Of a stretch of 64,000 bases of DNA, positions 1 through 12,892 are shown one piece after another. Each line of letters starts with the position of its first letter. Position 1 is the first letter of the stretch. The position numbers were made by a program, and so were the translations under genes. The stretch spans positions 1-64,000 of the forward strand of contig JALQBC010000029.1 in assembly GCA_023375675.1 (NCBI GenBank). The letters run 5' to 3'. The notes beneath the pieces are model-generated. The model did no database searches, was not told where the DNA came from, and was given only the letters and a program-made list of their open reading frames with translations. This DNA comes from Cytospora piceicola. Lineage: Eukaryota; Ascomycota; Sordariomycetes; Diaporthales; Cytosporaceae.

Positions 1-112
<112 letters not shown>

Positions 113-134
113 ATTCGGATCTAAAGGCTTATAT

Positions 135-590
135 AAGCCTTCGGTAAAGAAGAAAGGAGGTAAAGGCTAGGGTTCGGGTTAAGAACCTTAAGAACTTACA
201 GAATTTAGAACTATTAGCTTTAATAGTAAGCCTACCTTAAGAGCTACGACTTAATTAAATATACCGTTTAATAGCCCTGTTTCTACAGATTCAGATTTAG
301 GTAACCGCTTTATAATCGGATTAAAACTCGAGCGTGCATCTTAGTTCGAACCTAAGGTCTTCGGTAAAGAGGAAGGGAGGGAAAGGCTAGGGTTCGGGTT
401 AAGAACCTAAGAAACCTAAGAAACCTAAGGAATTAGAACTATTAGTTTTAATAGTAAGCCTACCTTAAGGGCTACGATTTAATTAAATATACCGTTTAAT
501 AGCCCTTTTTCTTAAGTTTCAGATTTAAGTAAATACGTCTTAATCGGATTAAAACTCGAGCGTGCATCTTAGTTCGAAGTTAAGGTCTAT
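135..590. repeat. 220-bp tandem duplication, two copies
   Basis: Two head-to-tail copies start near 138 and 358 with a period of 220 bp (matching TCGGTAAAGA at 141 and 361). Each copy contains the phrase GGCTAGGGTTCGGGTTAAGAA, an AATAGTAAGCCTACCTTAAG block and a CTCGAGCGTGCATCTTAG block. Differences are mainly transitions plus a short length change in an AACCTAAG-rich stretch. The DNA is AT-rich and RIP-like; no gene is seen. Confidence 0.85.
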
Positions 591-664
591 AGTAAGAAGC
601 CTTATCGTAGGTCCGACCTTATCTAGGCCTTAAAGTGACCGTAAGCCTTCCGGCAGGCATTAAA

Positions 665-875
665 GGCCTTATAATTGCTAGTGCATTTAGTCACGGAACG
701 ACTAGAATCACTGCTTTCAACAGCCAATTAGATGCTCTAAACGGGTGCTGTAGCGAATCAGCATGATTGTAATTCAGAGCCAATCAGAATCAAAAACAGG
801 TGGCACACATCTCAAGGGCAACAATTTTCTATTGTGCTCGCCCGCCTTGTAAAACAAACATTAACCTTCCTAACG
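665..875. other. short patch without RIP composition
   Basis: This roughly 200-bp stretch keeps many CA and TG dinucleotides (for example around CAGCATGATTG and GGTGGCACACATC), unlike the sequence on both sides. RIP acts on duplicated DNA, so this may be a single-copy segment trapped between repeats, or a younger insertion. No ORF or known motif is recognised in it. Confidence 0.5.
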
Positions 876-3800
876 GAAGGCATATCCTTTATTAAGTTAA
901 AGGTTTTATAGACTTCGTTTAATCTTAATTATTAACGACCTTTATTATTACGCCCTAATCGTTTTAGTTAAAGGTTACAGCTACTATAGCGTTGTTATTA
1001 TTCTCGTTTTCGGTAGTGGTAATATTGTCTTAGCCGTCTTAGCCGGTAGTGTTTTTAGCTTAAACTCCGTTAAGGTTTAATAAAGAGACGAAGACTGTCG
1101 AGGCTAGCGAGTCTAATTAGACTTATCGGAAGCGTATCGGTCGTTAGGTAAGTTAGTAAATCGATATATTAAGTATACCTTTTAGAATTGTTATAGGAAC
1201 TACTCGATAGATAAGAGTCCGTATAGACCCGGATAGCGATATACGTTAAATCAGCCTCCTTTACTTTATAGTTCGACTTCCTTAAGTTTTTAACTAGCTT
1301 AAAGGCATCCTTAGCCGTCTTTACGTTTTACCTAAAATACCGCCGTGCTTTTAACGTACGGAATTAGTCAAGGTATTTATATACGCGCTATAGAAGGTAC
1401 AGAAATCTTTAAAGCTTTTAGCTATAATGTCTTATACTATCGACTTTATTATAATTAAATGTCGTATTAAAGGCCTTAAAAGGTACGATACTTATCGTTA
1501 ATAGAAAATATACTAGTAGTTCTGTAAGCTTACCGACACTTTTATTATACTAAACGCTTTTAAGCTATTCCTTTTCTTCGATTAAGTCCGTACGCTTATA
1601 TTTAATAAACTAGTTTATAAAGCGGACCTCGAAATTCCTTAAAATATTAAATTCCCCCTTTAACAGATAAATAAGTAAGGCGAGTTAATTCTTTAAACTA
1701 TTTATAAGTATAATATTCGGATAATATATCTCGCTTATATATACGCGACGAAGATTTTATAATTCGATAACGGCTAGCTTAACTACTTTTTTAACTTTTT
1801 AAAGCTTTTATTTAGTAAGGGATTTATATAGGGTTATACAGGATTCGGGAAATCTTACGTTTAAAATATAGTTTATAATATTATATAAAACTCTTTAGTT
1901 AACTTCGAATTATTAAAGAAGTTTTATACAGAACAGAAGGCGATAACGTAAGCCTTATACCTTTAATTTATAATTTAAAACGAGGTTACTATAGAACCTA
2001 CGGTTAGCTTTCCGTCTAATATCTAAAACGTAACGTAGCCTTAACTCCTCGAAAGTATTAAGATAATCTAAAACGGACTATAATAGCTACAGACAGGTAA
2101 GTAAAGCGTATCGAATAAAGTCGATACTTTAATTAAAATAATTTATAATATTATCGCCTTCTTTAAGCTTTCCTGTAAACTAAATCTTACGGTTCTATAG
2201 CCTTTTATAGATATAATTAACCTTAAACCGTTTACGGTCGAAGATCTTTTTTAAACTATTTTCCCTACTATTTATAGTATTTATATCTAAAACCTTATTC
2301 CTTATACTTAGAACTTTATATAATACGATTTCTACGATATTATTATACTTATAGGTTTAAAATATATATATTCTAAAGATCTCTTTAATAAGTACGAAGC
2401 TTTTTTTAACTTTAATTACTAACGTTAGTAGTTTAAGCGTATAGAATATCTTAAGAACTAGATACACTCTATAGAATACGCCTTCTTTTATATTAATAAT
2501 AAGTCTGTAGACTTTAACGTCCTCTACGATATAATTAACTTCGTAACTAATAACATCGTAGATACTTACTATAAGGTTTTAGCTTAGGATTTAGCCTAGG
2601 CTTTAGCTTAAGCTTCTTTATCTTAAGCTCCCTTAGCTAAAGCTTTATTATCCTAGGTTCTTCCGGTAAAGCCTTTAGTAGTAGATTTTATTACTAAGCT
2701 AGTAGATATAGATAATCCCGAGCCTTAAAAGCTAATAGCATAATTAGATAAAGCCTAGTAAGCGGGACAGCCTCGGCCGGATATATAGTTATATTAGCTT
2801 AAAGTCCTATATATCGTTAATTAAAATAAATATAGTAAACGAGTTACCCGAGAATATAATAACTTCTCTTATAATATCGGCGCGTACCCTTTAAGCTCTA
2901 AAAACCACGTTATATTTAAAGTTAATAATATCGACGTTACTATCGGTAATATTATATCTTAAATAACAGGACGTAAAATTAACTACGCACTTTTTAAACC
3001 CGATATCTTTATTAACGGATAGCGTATAAACCTAAGCCTTAACCTCGGTATAGTTTAGGATTTCGCTAGATAAAAAGGGGATTTCGAGTATTATAAGCTA
3101 ACCGGAGGTATTTTCCGCTTCGACGCTATTATCTATACTTTCTTTAACTAAAGATAAGAGCCTTAGCTGTTCTGTTTTATCTAAGACGTTAGCAATCTTA
3201 AAACGCTTAAGGACGTAAATTATCTTAAAGAGATTAAACGTTACTTAAAACGGCTTATTAAAAGCCTGTTTAGCTAAGCAGACGCTATAGTTTATATTAT
3301 AGTAGTCGTAGTCTAACTTACCGAATATAATTTCTACTATTTAAAGATTATCGCCGTTAACGAAAGTACCTTTTAACCTAAAATAAACACTATTACAATC
3401 TAAGAATATTATTTAAAATCTTTAGTCTTCCTTTTTTTAAGCGACTACTAGTAGGGAAATATCTTTATACTTTCGGCAGATTTCGAGGCTATTAATAACG
3501 TTTACTTTAACCTGCCGATTTTTAAAGTTATACGAAAGGGTATAGATATACTTCTCGCGGATAAGGTATACCGTGTAAGCGACGATATCGTTATATTTAA
3601 GTAGTTATTTACGAAGTAGTTTAAAATATCGACTTTTAAAAAAGTCACGTTAAAAGTCTTAAGATAAACGTTAAAGCTTATTATTAATTATCGGAATAAA
3701 GCAGGAATATACGTAATCGCTATAGAAATTATATATAACGGCAGAATACAGTTATCTTATAACGTTAGTATCTTTAATTTAACTATTAAGGCTATTTATC

Positions 3801-5154
3801 GCTATTTTAGCGGTATTATTTCTAAAGCTAAGCTTAAGAATTAAAAGCTAATACTACTTTTTAGTAACTACTTTATAATTATAACTCTCGGTAAACTATA
3901 TACTTTAGGTATAAGTCTGTCTAACATTTCTTAAGTACGTATCGCTTTATATAAAGCGGCTATACTTTATTAATATAAAGTCTATAGTTCGGATAGTAAA
4001 CTTTTTAAAATCGCTATCTTTACTTTTTATAATACAATATTATAATACTTTTATTATAAGTTTAACTTAATATCCTTTTATAAACTTTATAAAGAACGGG
4101 TTAAGCTAGCTATTATCGACAGATATTAAAAAAACTAAACTATATTTATTATTAACGTCTAAGTTATTAATAAAAAGGCAGGTTTTTTATAAGACTTATT
4201 TAAGCTAATTATCGTATTTAGCCGACCTGTTTATAGTTATATTAATATTATTCATCCCGATCTTATCGTTAAAAAAGGACTTAAATAAGCTTACTAGTAT
4301 ACGTTCGGATATATCGCGAATATAGATAACGCCTATATTTCCGATAAACGCGATTAAGAAAGTATCGATTTCCGCTCTTTTACTCTTATTATAGCTTATA
4401 GTAACGCGAAGGTTTAGTATATATACTACGCTAATAACACCTACTATACTCGGACTTATATATTACTTTTTACTATAAATAATACCGGTCTTTTAAATAA
4501 CCTTGCTTATAACTATAACCCTTTTACTAACGATTAGTCTTTAGGTTAATAGGGAACCGGTCGGACCTTTCTATTAAAGTAAAGAACTAAAGCGGATAAG
4601 GACTAATATATCGACTAAGCTTACCGTTTATTTAAAGAAGATAAGTAAGTTATCGATATCGCTAATATTACCTCTTTAGCTAAGGATTTAATGTTCGACC
4701 CGGATTAGGTACGCTAAGATAAGGTAGACCGTAAGGCTAAAAAGGAAGCTAAGAAAGCTAATAACGAGGAGAAAAAGGAATAGGTAATAGAGTTAGACAA
4801 CGGCGGCGAGATTTAGCGTTTTAAGATTCCTATATCTAAGAACTAACGCCGTAACCTATATCGCTAACGTAATACCTTAAAGGAGAAACAACTAAATATC
4901 GGCGTCTTTACAGATATTACTATAGAAGTAGTCGCCGCCGGAGGTTAGGATAATATAGCCTTTATAATTACTACTAATAAAGAGTAGAATACTACCGGCT
5001 AAAACAGCTAAGATAATATTATTACTACCGGAAACGAAGATAATAATAACGCTATAATAGCTACGACCTTTAACTAAAACGATTAAGGCGCGATAACGAA
5101 GGTTATTAATAATTAGGATTAGACGAAGTCTATAAAACCTTTAACCTAGTAAAG

Positions 5155-5313
5155 GATATAAGCGATATAAGCGATATAAGCGATATAACGATATAAGATA
5201 GATATAAGTAAAGATAAGAATAAGGGTATAAATATTAAAACGTTATACACGATATAAGCGATATAGGCAACGAGTAAGAAAATAAAGAATAAAGGATAAA
5301 GGATAAAGGATAA
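5155..5313. repeat. short tandem repeats (GATATAAGC and AGGATAA)
   Basis: About four copies of the 9-mer GATATAAGC run from 5,155 to 5,190, drifting into related GATATAA-containing units up to about 5,270. Three copies of AGGATAA follow near 5,291-5,313. They lie at the end of the relic ORF of the decayed element and would encode a low-complexity tail. Confidence 0.75.
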
Positions 5314-5345
5314 AGTATTATAAGGATATAATCGTTTTATTTTAT

Positions 5346-5353
5346 AAGAGGGG
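5346..5353 (+). other. polypurine tract of the left LTR element
   Basis: The run AAGAGGGG sits two bases before the start of the 3' LTR at 5,356. That is where plus-strand DNA synthesis of an LTR retrotransposon is primed. It fixes the orientation of the left element as plus strand. Confidence 0.55.
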
Positions 5354-5355
5354 TA

Positions 5356-5538
5356 TATTAAGGCTTACGTAAGCTACTTTAAAGCTAGCTACCTTATTAA
5401 ACACTATTTTCCTTCCCTTTTAGTTTAGTTAGTTTTTTTTACTAGATAATATAATATATATACTAGAATTAAAGACTGTATTATATATACTATCGTACCT
5501 GTTTTTTAGTTAGATCTAGCTCGTGTTAATACCTGATA
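5356..5538 (+). repeat. 183-bp LTR, copy 1, heavily RIP-mutated
   Basis: This is the reverse complement of the LTR at 12,893-13,075 and has exactly the same length, 183 bp. All differences seen are transitions of the RIP type (for example TGTGTGTG in the other copies reads TATATATA here). Read on the plus strand it begins TATTAAGG, derived from TGTCAGGG, and ends CCTGATA, derived from CCTGACA. The family therefore has a TGTCAG...CTGACA terminal inverted repeat. Confidence 0.85.
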
Positions 5539-5551
5539 TAGTAGCTACTAA

Positions 5552-5704
5552 TATTAGGTATTAACACAAGCTGGATTTAACTGAAAAATAGGCACGATAG
5601 TATATATAGTATAGTTTTTAATTCTAGTGTGTGTGTTGTGTTGTCTGGTAAAAGAAACTAACTAAACTGGAGGGGAAGGAAAATGGTGTTTAGTAGGGTA
5701 GCTT
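5552..5704 (-). repeat. LTR copy 2, truncated, head-to-head with copy 1
   Basis: The LTR family appears again in the opposite orientation to copy 1, separated from it by only 13 bases (5,539-5,551), forming a large imperfect palindrome. Similarity to the 12,893 copy ends after about 153 bases, within the block AGTAGGGTAGCT, so about 30 terminal bases are missing. TG-rich sequence is kept, so it is far less RIP-mutated than copy 1. Confidence 0.8.
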
Positions 5705-5891
5705 CGGGTTCGTCTTCGCTTTATACGGAGAATGCAGGCGCGGTCTCGGCGGGATCGTAGAATTAAGAGGCGGCCTACTTAGCGTTATCTATGCGGAAAG
5801 TAGATATAGGCACCTCGATTGTCTTACGATAGTTGATCTAGGTGAAGTCGGAAGGGGGATATGCTGCGCGAGCTTTGTCGAAGTCCTTTTA
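5705..5891. other. spacer of moderate GC between LTR copies 2 and 3
   Basis: These 187 bases are richer in G+C than the surrounding flank and keep some CA and TG. No ORF, LTR or host gene is recognised. It may be a remnant of element interior or captured unique DNA at a rearrangement point. Confidence 0.4.
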
Positions 5892-6080
5892 TATTAGGTA
5901 TTAACACGAGCTGGATCTAACTGAAAAACAGGCACGATAGCATATATGGTACAGTTTTTAATTCTAGTGTGTGTGTTATGTTGTCTGGTAAAAGAAACTA
6001 ACTAAACTGGAGGGGAAGGAAAATAGTGTTTAGTAGGGTGGCTAGCTCTAAAGTAGCTTACGTAGAAGCTTAAGGTTACA
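5892..6080 (-). repeat. LTR copy 3 (3' LTR side of the minus-strand gypsy element)
   Basis: It matches the LTR at 12,893-13,075 in the same orientation, nearly intact up to CTTACGTA. The terminal bases are then altered (…GAAGCTTAAGGTTACA instead of …AGCCCTGACA), so the inner boundary is uncertain by about 10 bases. No polypurine tract is evident on the interior side, which suggests a rearranged junction. Confidence 0.75.
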
Positions 6081-9000
6081 GTCTGAACTGTTCGCTCGGC
6101 TTGTTTATTTACGGCGGGATAGTTAGCTGCGGTTATACGAATGTCGATACTTACGGCCTAGTATAAACCTTACTAAAGGACTGCTATAAACTTACCGTTT
6201 ATATTAAAGATAAAAACGTTTAATAAGCCTTAATTAGGATAAATATACTTAATATAAAGCTTAGCTTAGTCTTCTACGTTAAACGTAGTTTTACCGATAA
6301 GACCTTTAATAAACTTAGACGTCTTATAGGTAATAAGGAGAACGTAGTTATTACTCTCTATAGAAACTAGTAAACTTATAGAGAAATCGAGATATAATAC
6401 TAATAAAGAGATTTAAAGAGTATTAATCGGCTGTAAATTATCGAAAGGGAAATACTTAAAAGTGCTACGAAGTCTATAAATAGTATATTCCTTAACGTAA
6501 TTTTTAACCTCCTGTTTTATCTATAAGAAAAATATCGTATCTCGGAAGAACTTAAAGGTACGATTAATACCGATATATATACGATTATTATAAGCTATAT
6601 AGAGAATTCGGCGGATTCGGGATAAAGGTATAACTAAACAACTATAGTCTTTATTTATATAATAAAGAAGGCGGCTATAAGGATAAAGACGGAAATTATA
6701 AAAGCTAAGATTTAGTCTTTAAAGATTACTTTAAGTTTTATTTAACTAGTCGTATAGGTTTTTATAAATAGATTTAAAACCCCTGTTTATTTTTAAGGCT
6801 TAAATAAGGTCGGTCTCGAATACTTTAAACATTTATATAGTTATTATAACTATACTATTAATAGAGGCGGTAACGATATTTACTATAGGTATGTGTTATA
6901 AAGCTATTTCCGCTTACTTAGCTAAGTCTTTTAGGGTAATCGTAGGCGAAGGGGGTTCGTTTAAAGGCTATAGTTTAGGCAGAACTTTAAGCACAGGCTA
7001 AGTATTAACTAAGATAGCTAGAATATCGGATATAATTAACGTAGCTAGCTTTATAACTAAACAAGCTTACTATTTAGTAATAACGTAAATACAGACGATA
7101 AGATCTATAAGTTTATAATTAAAGGCTTATAATATCGGTTTCGTAAAGGTATATTCGTCTTTAATCTTAAGTAGTTTCGATAAAGCGTCGGTATTAATAT
7201 AAGTTTTACTTAGCCGATAAGCGATATAAATTTTATTAGCGTATTTAGCTAAGAATAGCTGCTATTTAGTAATACGATAAGCGTTTCTAGGAAACCTAGC
7301 TATAGCTTTAAATAAGTACTTAATAGATTTATAATTAGTAATAATATAAATGTTATTATAGTTAAGAAAATAAGAGTATTTCTCGAAGGCTTAAATAAGT
7401 CTTAATATTTCTAGTTTTAAAGCGAAGTATCGAGTTTTTATAAAGCTAAGTATTTATAACAGAAATAAGATTAAACAGCTTTTTCTATCGGCTTACAGTT
7501 AATAAAGGCTAGTATCGATACCTTTTCTACTAGTGTTAATATATAGATAGAATAGTTTAATATAATTAGAAAACGCTAAATTTACAGTATTAATTAAAGC
7601 TTACTTAAGTTGCTTTTAAGCCTTAAGATATCGTTACTAAAGTACGTTATAATAATTTTACTTTTTTTTTTAAGCCGTAATAATTACAGGCGTAGTATTA
7701 GTAGGTAGGGCTGTAACTTTAAAAGGGAATTTAAAGTAGCGAGTATATATATCGCGTTAAGGATTTATACGAAGGCTATTTTTAAAACTTAAAGTCTTTA
7801 ACTCGTTAAGCGGGTTAACGATAATAAAGTAATCGGGGATAAAATCTCTATAGTAACTTATAAGACCTAGACCTGTTTTAAAAGTTTATAAATCGGTCGG
7901 CATTTTTAAGTTATAAATAGCCTCGGTTTTTTCCTTTATCGTAAATAGTCTTAAACACGAAATAAAATATTTTAAAGCTTTTAAACCTAACTACGCGAAA
8001 TAATATTTACTTAATAATATAGTATAACTAGAGTTCTTAAGGATAGTAAAAACTACTTTTAAATAGTCTAAGTAATTATTAATATTTTTAAAGAAAATAA
8101 TAATATCGTCGATATAGACTAAGACGAATTACTAAAGATAGGAATTAAACAGCCGTTTTATCCTATATTAAAAGAAAGCTAAGGAATTTATAAAACCTAT
8201 AGTGTTAACCGTTATACGTTATAAACCGCGATAAAAGGTAACGAATATAGTTTTCTAACGGTCTTCCGAAGTAATCGGCTATTAGAAAAATCTTTTTATA
8301 ATGTTTATAATTATAAAAACGGTAAAACCTTTTAAAGAGTTAAAAATATTATCTTATCGAAGTAAAGGATAGTTATAAAAGATTAGTTTAGTATTAACAC
8401 GATAAAGGTTTACGACTATATATAGCTTAAAATTACGTTAAACGATAAATATAAGCGATATGTAAGAATAAATTTCGCCGACCGGAACGTCTTTAACAAC
8501 GTCAATACTTTCTAAAGGGTCGATAATTAAATTAAAGGCCGTTTAATCTCTATAAAATATATTATATAGTTTTTAAATAAGGTCGTTAAGGTTAACGCTT
8601 TCTTTAAATAAAATACTTATCTTAATACTATTATTAAATTAACTTAGGTTTAAACTAAACAGCCGGGTATAACGAAAGATTAACTATCGAACTTCGTTAA
8701 TTTATTTCGAGGTTTACTTATTATAAATATCGACGTCGTTAATATTAAAATCGGAATCCGGTATAAGTATATTAAAGGGGTAACCGTCGGGAAATCGTCC
8801 TTCTTTTTTATTAAAGGGTATATCGCTTAACAGGTTAACTAAAGGAATCGCTATTAGTATCTTATCCTTTTAAGTAAGATATATTTAAATATTTTCGGCG
8901 ATAGTAAGGCGTTAAAGATAACTTATAACCTAGCCTTTACGAATTATAATAAAGAAGTTACCGAAATTTAAAAAAAGGAATATATAAGTGTACGTATTTA

Positions 9001-12000
9001 TAATAACGTTAAGAAGAGATCTATATATAGTACTACGGCTATCGACTATAGCTCGTAAGGTAAATAAATATTTATTAGCTACTACAGGTAACTACCGGTA
9101 ACGAGTCTTGATATTATAACCTTATTTAGGTAATATAATAACCTCTCGTATAGCTTTAAAGACTACGGTCTATCTTTAAACTAAAAGATCTTTAATATAA
9201 ATAGCTTAGATTTAATAACTAGTGTCGGTAATATAAATCGTTTTATTACGCCCCGGAAGGCTTTATTTAATATATAGTTACTTTACTTTTAAGAAAAGAA
9301 GTTTAAAAAGTAGTTTATAAGAAAGTTCGTCGATAATATATATATATTTAGTTATAGTTTAAGATTACTTTTCTTTATCGGGAATATCGATAAGGATTTT
9401 AACGCGGTAGGTAATAAGTAAACCTTAGCTAATACTATTAAAGGGAATAGGTTTAAATAGTAACTAACGTTAGGTATTAAGGTAATTCTTTTAAAGGAGT
9501 TTTTCCGATATAAGAGTAACGTCTAAAGTAGTATCGAAAACTCTTAAAATATACTTACCGGCTAAAGTTCGTATAACTATTTTTAAGTAATCGAGTTTAA
9601 AAAGAGAATAAGATTAGTCTTATCGGTTTAAAGCTATAAAGGTAAATAATAATATATTTACTAAAGGTAGTTTATATTTACTTTATATAACTTAAACTTT
9701 AAGGTTATTACGATAAGGCGGCGTTTTAGATTTAGTAAATAATTTACTAGCTAATAAGGTCTTCCGTTTTAATATAAAAGATGATTTTTTACTTAATAAG
9801 GTTTTTATAAATAATTTACTACCTAATAAGGTTTTACGTTTCGATTTAAAAGATAATATATTTTAAAGTTACGGCTTTATAATATCGCGACGTAACGGAA
9901 GCCTAAAATTAATAAAATTAAATACTTCGGCCAGGTTTAGTTAATAAGTAGGTAAAATATTATTAGCGTTTTTAATAATAATAGAAGGGAAGACCTATAC
10001 CGCTAGCGAAAGCGTCTCTTAAGCTATCCGCTAGGCTATTTTTCCGATTTAACGGAACTAAAACTAAAAGGCTTAAAACTATTAAACTCGGATATAAAGT
10101 TTACGTAATAGCGATTATTATAGTATTACTTAATATTATTTAAAATCTCTAGAGTAAGTTCCTTTTTAACTATATAGGCTTTAATACTAGATCGACGATT
10201 ATCGTCCGTATTAAAGTAGCGGTTGTTTTTAGTATACCCTCCTATACGTCGGTAGCCTTAATCGTTACTATAGTTATCGTAGGTAGGCTTTCTATATCTT
10301 TAGCTATTATTTTTATCTTAGGAATCTTAAAGTTTATTAGTAAGGGGTCCGGAAGGCTTATCTTAGCGATCTCGGTCCTGATTCTAGCTATAATCCCGAC
10401 GGTTTTACAGGTTACGGTTATAGTTATAGTTATAGTTTTAATTATAGTAGCGGTCGAAATTTTATCCGTAGGTATTATTACGAAGGGTAAATCTAGTAAA
10501 GGCTCGATTATTATACCGATAGCTATCGAACCGATCTTTATTAAAGGTTTAATCGACGTAAGTATTAGACTTTTAAAACTTTTAAAGCTTTTACCGGAGA
10601 TCTTTAAGCTTTTAAGCCTGCTTATCTGTATTCTCTTTATCTTTACGCTATTTCTAACGGATACTATACTTTTTATAAGTAACCGTACGCTTAAATTCCT
10701 TTAATATATTACCTTTTAAACAGAGCGTAATAGCTGTTTAAAAATCAACGTTTAAACCTTTGTAAATACGATAAACCTTAACGTCTTTATCGATTTTACC
10801 GGCTTTATTATATAAGCGAATTTTCTTATCGATATATTATTAAAGGGGTAGCTAGTCTTTTTTATTAAAGTTATACTATATCTTATCGGCTTAAAATATA
10901 AGGTCGTTACGATTAAATATAAATTGTTATTATAATTTAATTTTTTAAAGAAAGAAATTATCCTTTAGTATTTTACGTTTACTTAAAGTTAACGATATAA
11001 ACTATTTAGCTTTATTATTATTAAGGTAAGAAATAATACTAATAAATAGATTAGCGAAAACGTTCTTTTCTCTATATAGCTTAACTAAATAATAAATCTT
11101 AAAGATATAAACGTCTATACTTTTACTATTAAATTTAAATATATCTAGCTTTAATTTAAATACTATATTCCGGGATATAGTAAAGGTTCGGTTTACGCTA
11201 TTACGTAGGTTTCGGAATTACTTAAAGCGGCTTCGATCGCGTTTACAGCTATAGTCGCGGTTTCTCGTAGGTAATAGAGCTCGGAATCGTTTAAGTTCTT
11301 TTAATAGTTTTTAGCGCTTTAAAGATCTTTAACAGGATCGAGAACGAAAATAAGATTAAAAACGAAGTCTACGGTTTTCGACTTGTAAAAGCGATACGTC
11401 GTATCGACGGTAACGACGTTCCGAATTATTTTTCGTTTTAAATTCCGCTATTCTTCTTTTACTAAATACCTGTTATCGAGATAAGCCGAAGGCTAAGCCG
11501 GCTCGGACAGGAAACTATACGTTTATAAACTTAGCGTTATAGGCTTTTTATTATCGGTCCGGCGATTAGATAATAAGTTTATATCGGAATCGTATTAATA
11601 TAGCGACGAAAGCGTTCTTCGAACGTGTTACGGCGCGAGGGGAATTAAGGTCTCGATAAGCGGCGTTAATCTAAGCTATATATTTGTTTTCGCAGAACTG
11701 TCTTAAAAGGTTTCAGATCTTATAAAAGACGTCGTATAATATATACTTTACTAACTCCGGGAAATCGTATAAAGCTATAGTCTATTTTATAGTATAAATA
11801 AAAGTAGTATCGTAAAGGTAATCGATTTAAGAGTATAAGAGAGTTTAAGGTAAGGGATTATTTATATCTGCTATAGCGGGAGAGGTAGGCTGTAATCGAG
11901 GAAAAGGTTCGATATAAGATAAACTATATAGATAAGGGCTGTTAACTCGGGGTTATTTAACAGGCTCGACTATACTGTTAAGGTATTAATAATATAGGAT

Positions 12001-12892
12001 AGCCGGTTAAATAATTTTATTAGTCGTAATATATTACGGCTTTAAGGGCTTTAAGGTAAGGGAAAATATAAAGCTTAATAACTTCGATATAATAATCTCC
12101 GTGTCTTACAGAGCGTTAATAATCTCCGTGTCCTGCGAAGCGTTAGTATTTTCCGTGTTTTATAGAGCGTTAATAACTTCTATATCCTACAGAACGTTGT
12201 TTTTTCTTCCGCTTATCGAGTAATTAGTATTGTTTAGCCTAAATAAGAAAGAGCGGTTCTGTATTCGAATAGCTATATCTTCTACTAAGAAGGTATGTTT
12301 CTGATCTGCTTTTGTTATTAACTAGAATAATAATGTCGAAGGACTCTAGTAAATAGGAAAAGGTCTAGTAGGTAACTTAAAAGTAACTAAGACTACTAGG
12401 GCTTTATCGAGAGCCGCTAGGGCTTTATCGAGAGCCTTTAAAGCTTTATCGTTAAGAGCCTTTAAGGCTTTATTAACTTTAATAAATCGGCTGTCCGGTC
12501 CGCGAGCTTTATCGCGTTTACTTTTACTACCTATAAGAGTATTTTTATCGTAAAGTAGTAAAAGGAAAAATTAAACTAGATTAACTAGCGGTTACTGTTA
12601 GAATTAGGGGATCTCGAGGCTAGTTATTATCGAAGACTACTCGGTTTATTTTAGCCGACGTAGGTAAAGGTTGTTCGAGTCCGATCGCCTTAATAACCGC
12701 TAAATTAGTTATAGCTGTTAATGTTTATTCTTAAGCCGTTAGCCGACCGGGCCTTATTATAAAGCTTTTTAGCAGGGTTTTATGCTAGTACCGTAGGTAA
12801 TAGTATTTTTTAAGCGTGTCTAAACGCGGCGCGGAGGCGTTTAAATCGTAAGATTTAATGTGAAAACGATTAAAACGAGGTTATAGCTATTA

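Larger units (their letters stand above)
876..5538 (+). mobile_element. RIP-decayed LTR element with one long relic ORF, family unidentified
   Basis: The right end is a 183-bp LTR (5,356-5,538) preceded directly by a polypurine-tract-like AAGAGGGG (5,346-5,353), so this LTR is the 3' LTR of a plus-strand element. No 5' LTR is visible, so the left part is truncated or rearranged. From about 1,322 to about 5,150 one plus-strand frame (codons starting at positions equal to 2 modulo 3) reads through without any frameshift; interruptions are TAA and TAG, as expected when RIP changes Gln and Trp codons. The relic has an Ala/Gln/Leu-rich stretch near 2,590-2,680 and a Lys/Glu-rich stretch near 4,735-4,790. 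A GxxGxGKS-like signature lies near 1,835-1,860. I see no reverse-transcriptase YxDD motif in this frame, so the protein is unidentified and the element could be non-autonomous. Confidence 0.5.
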
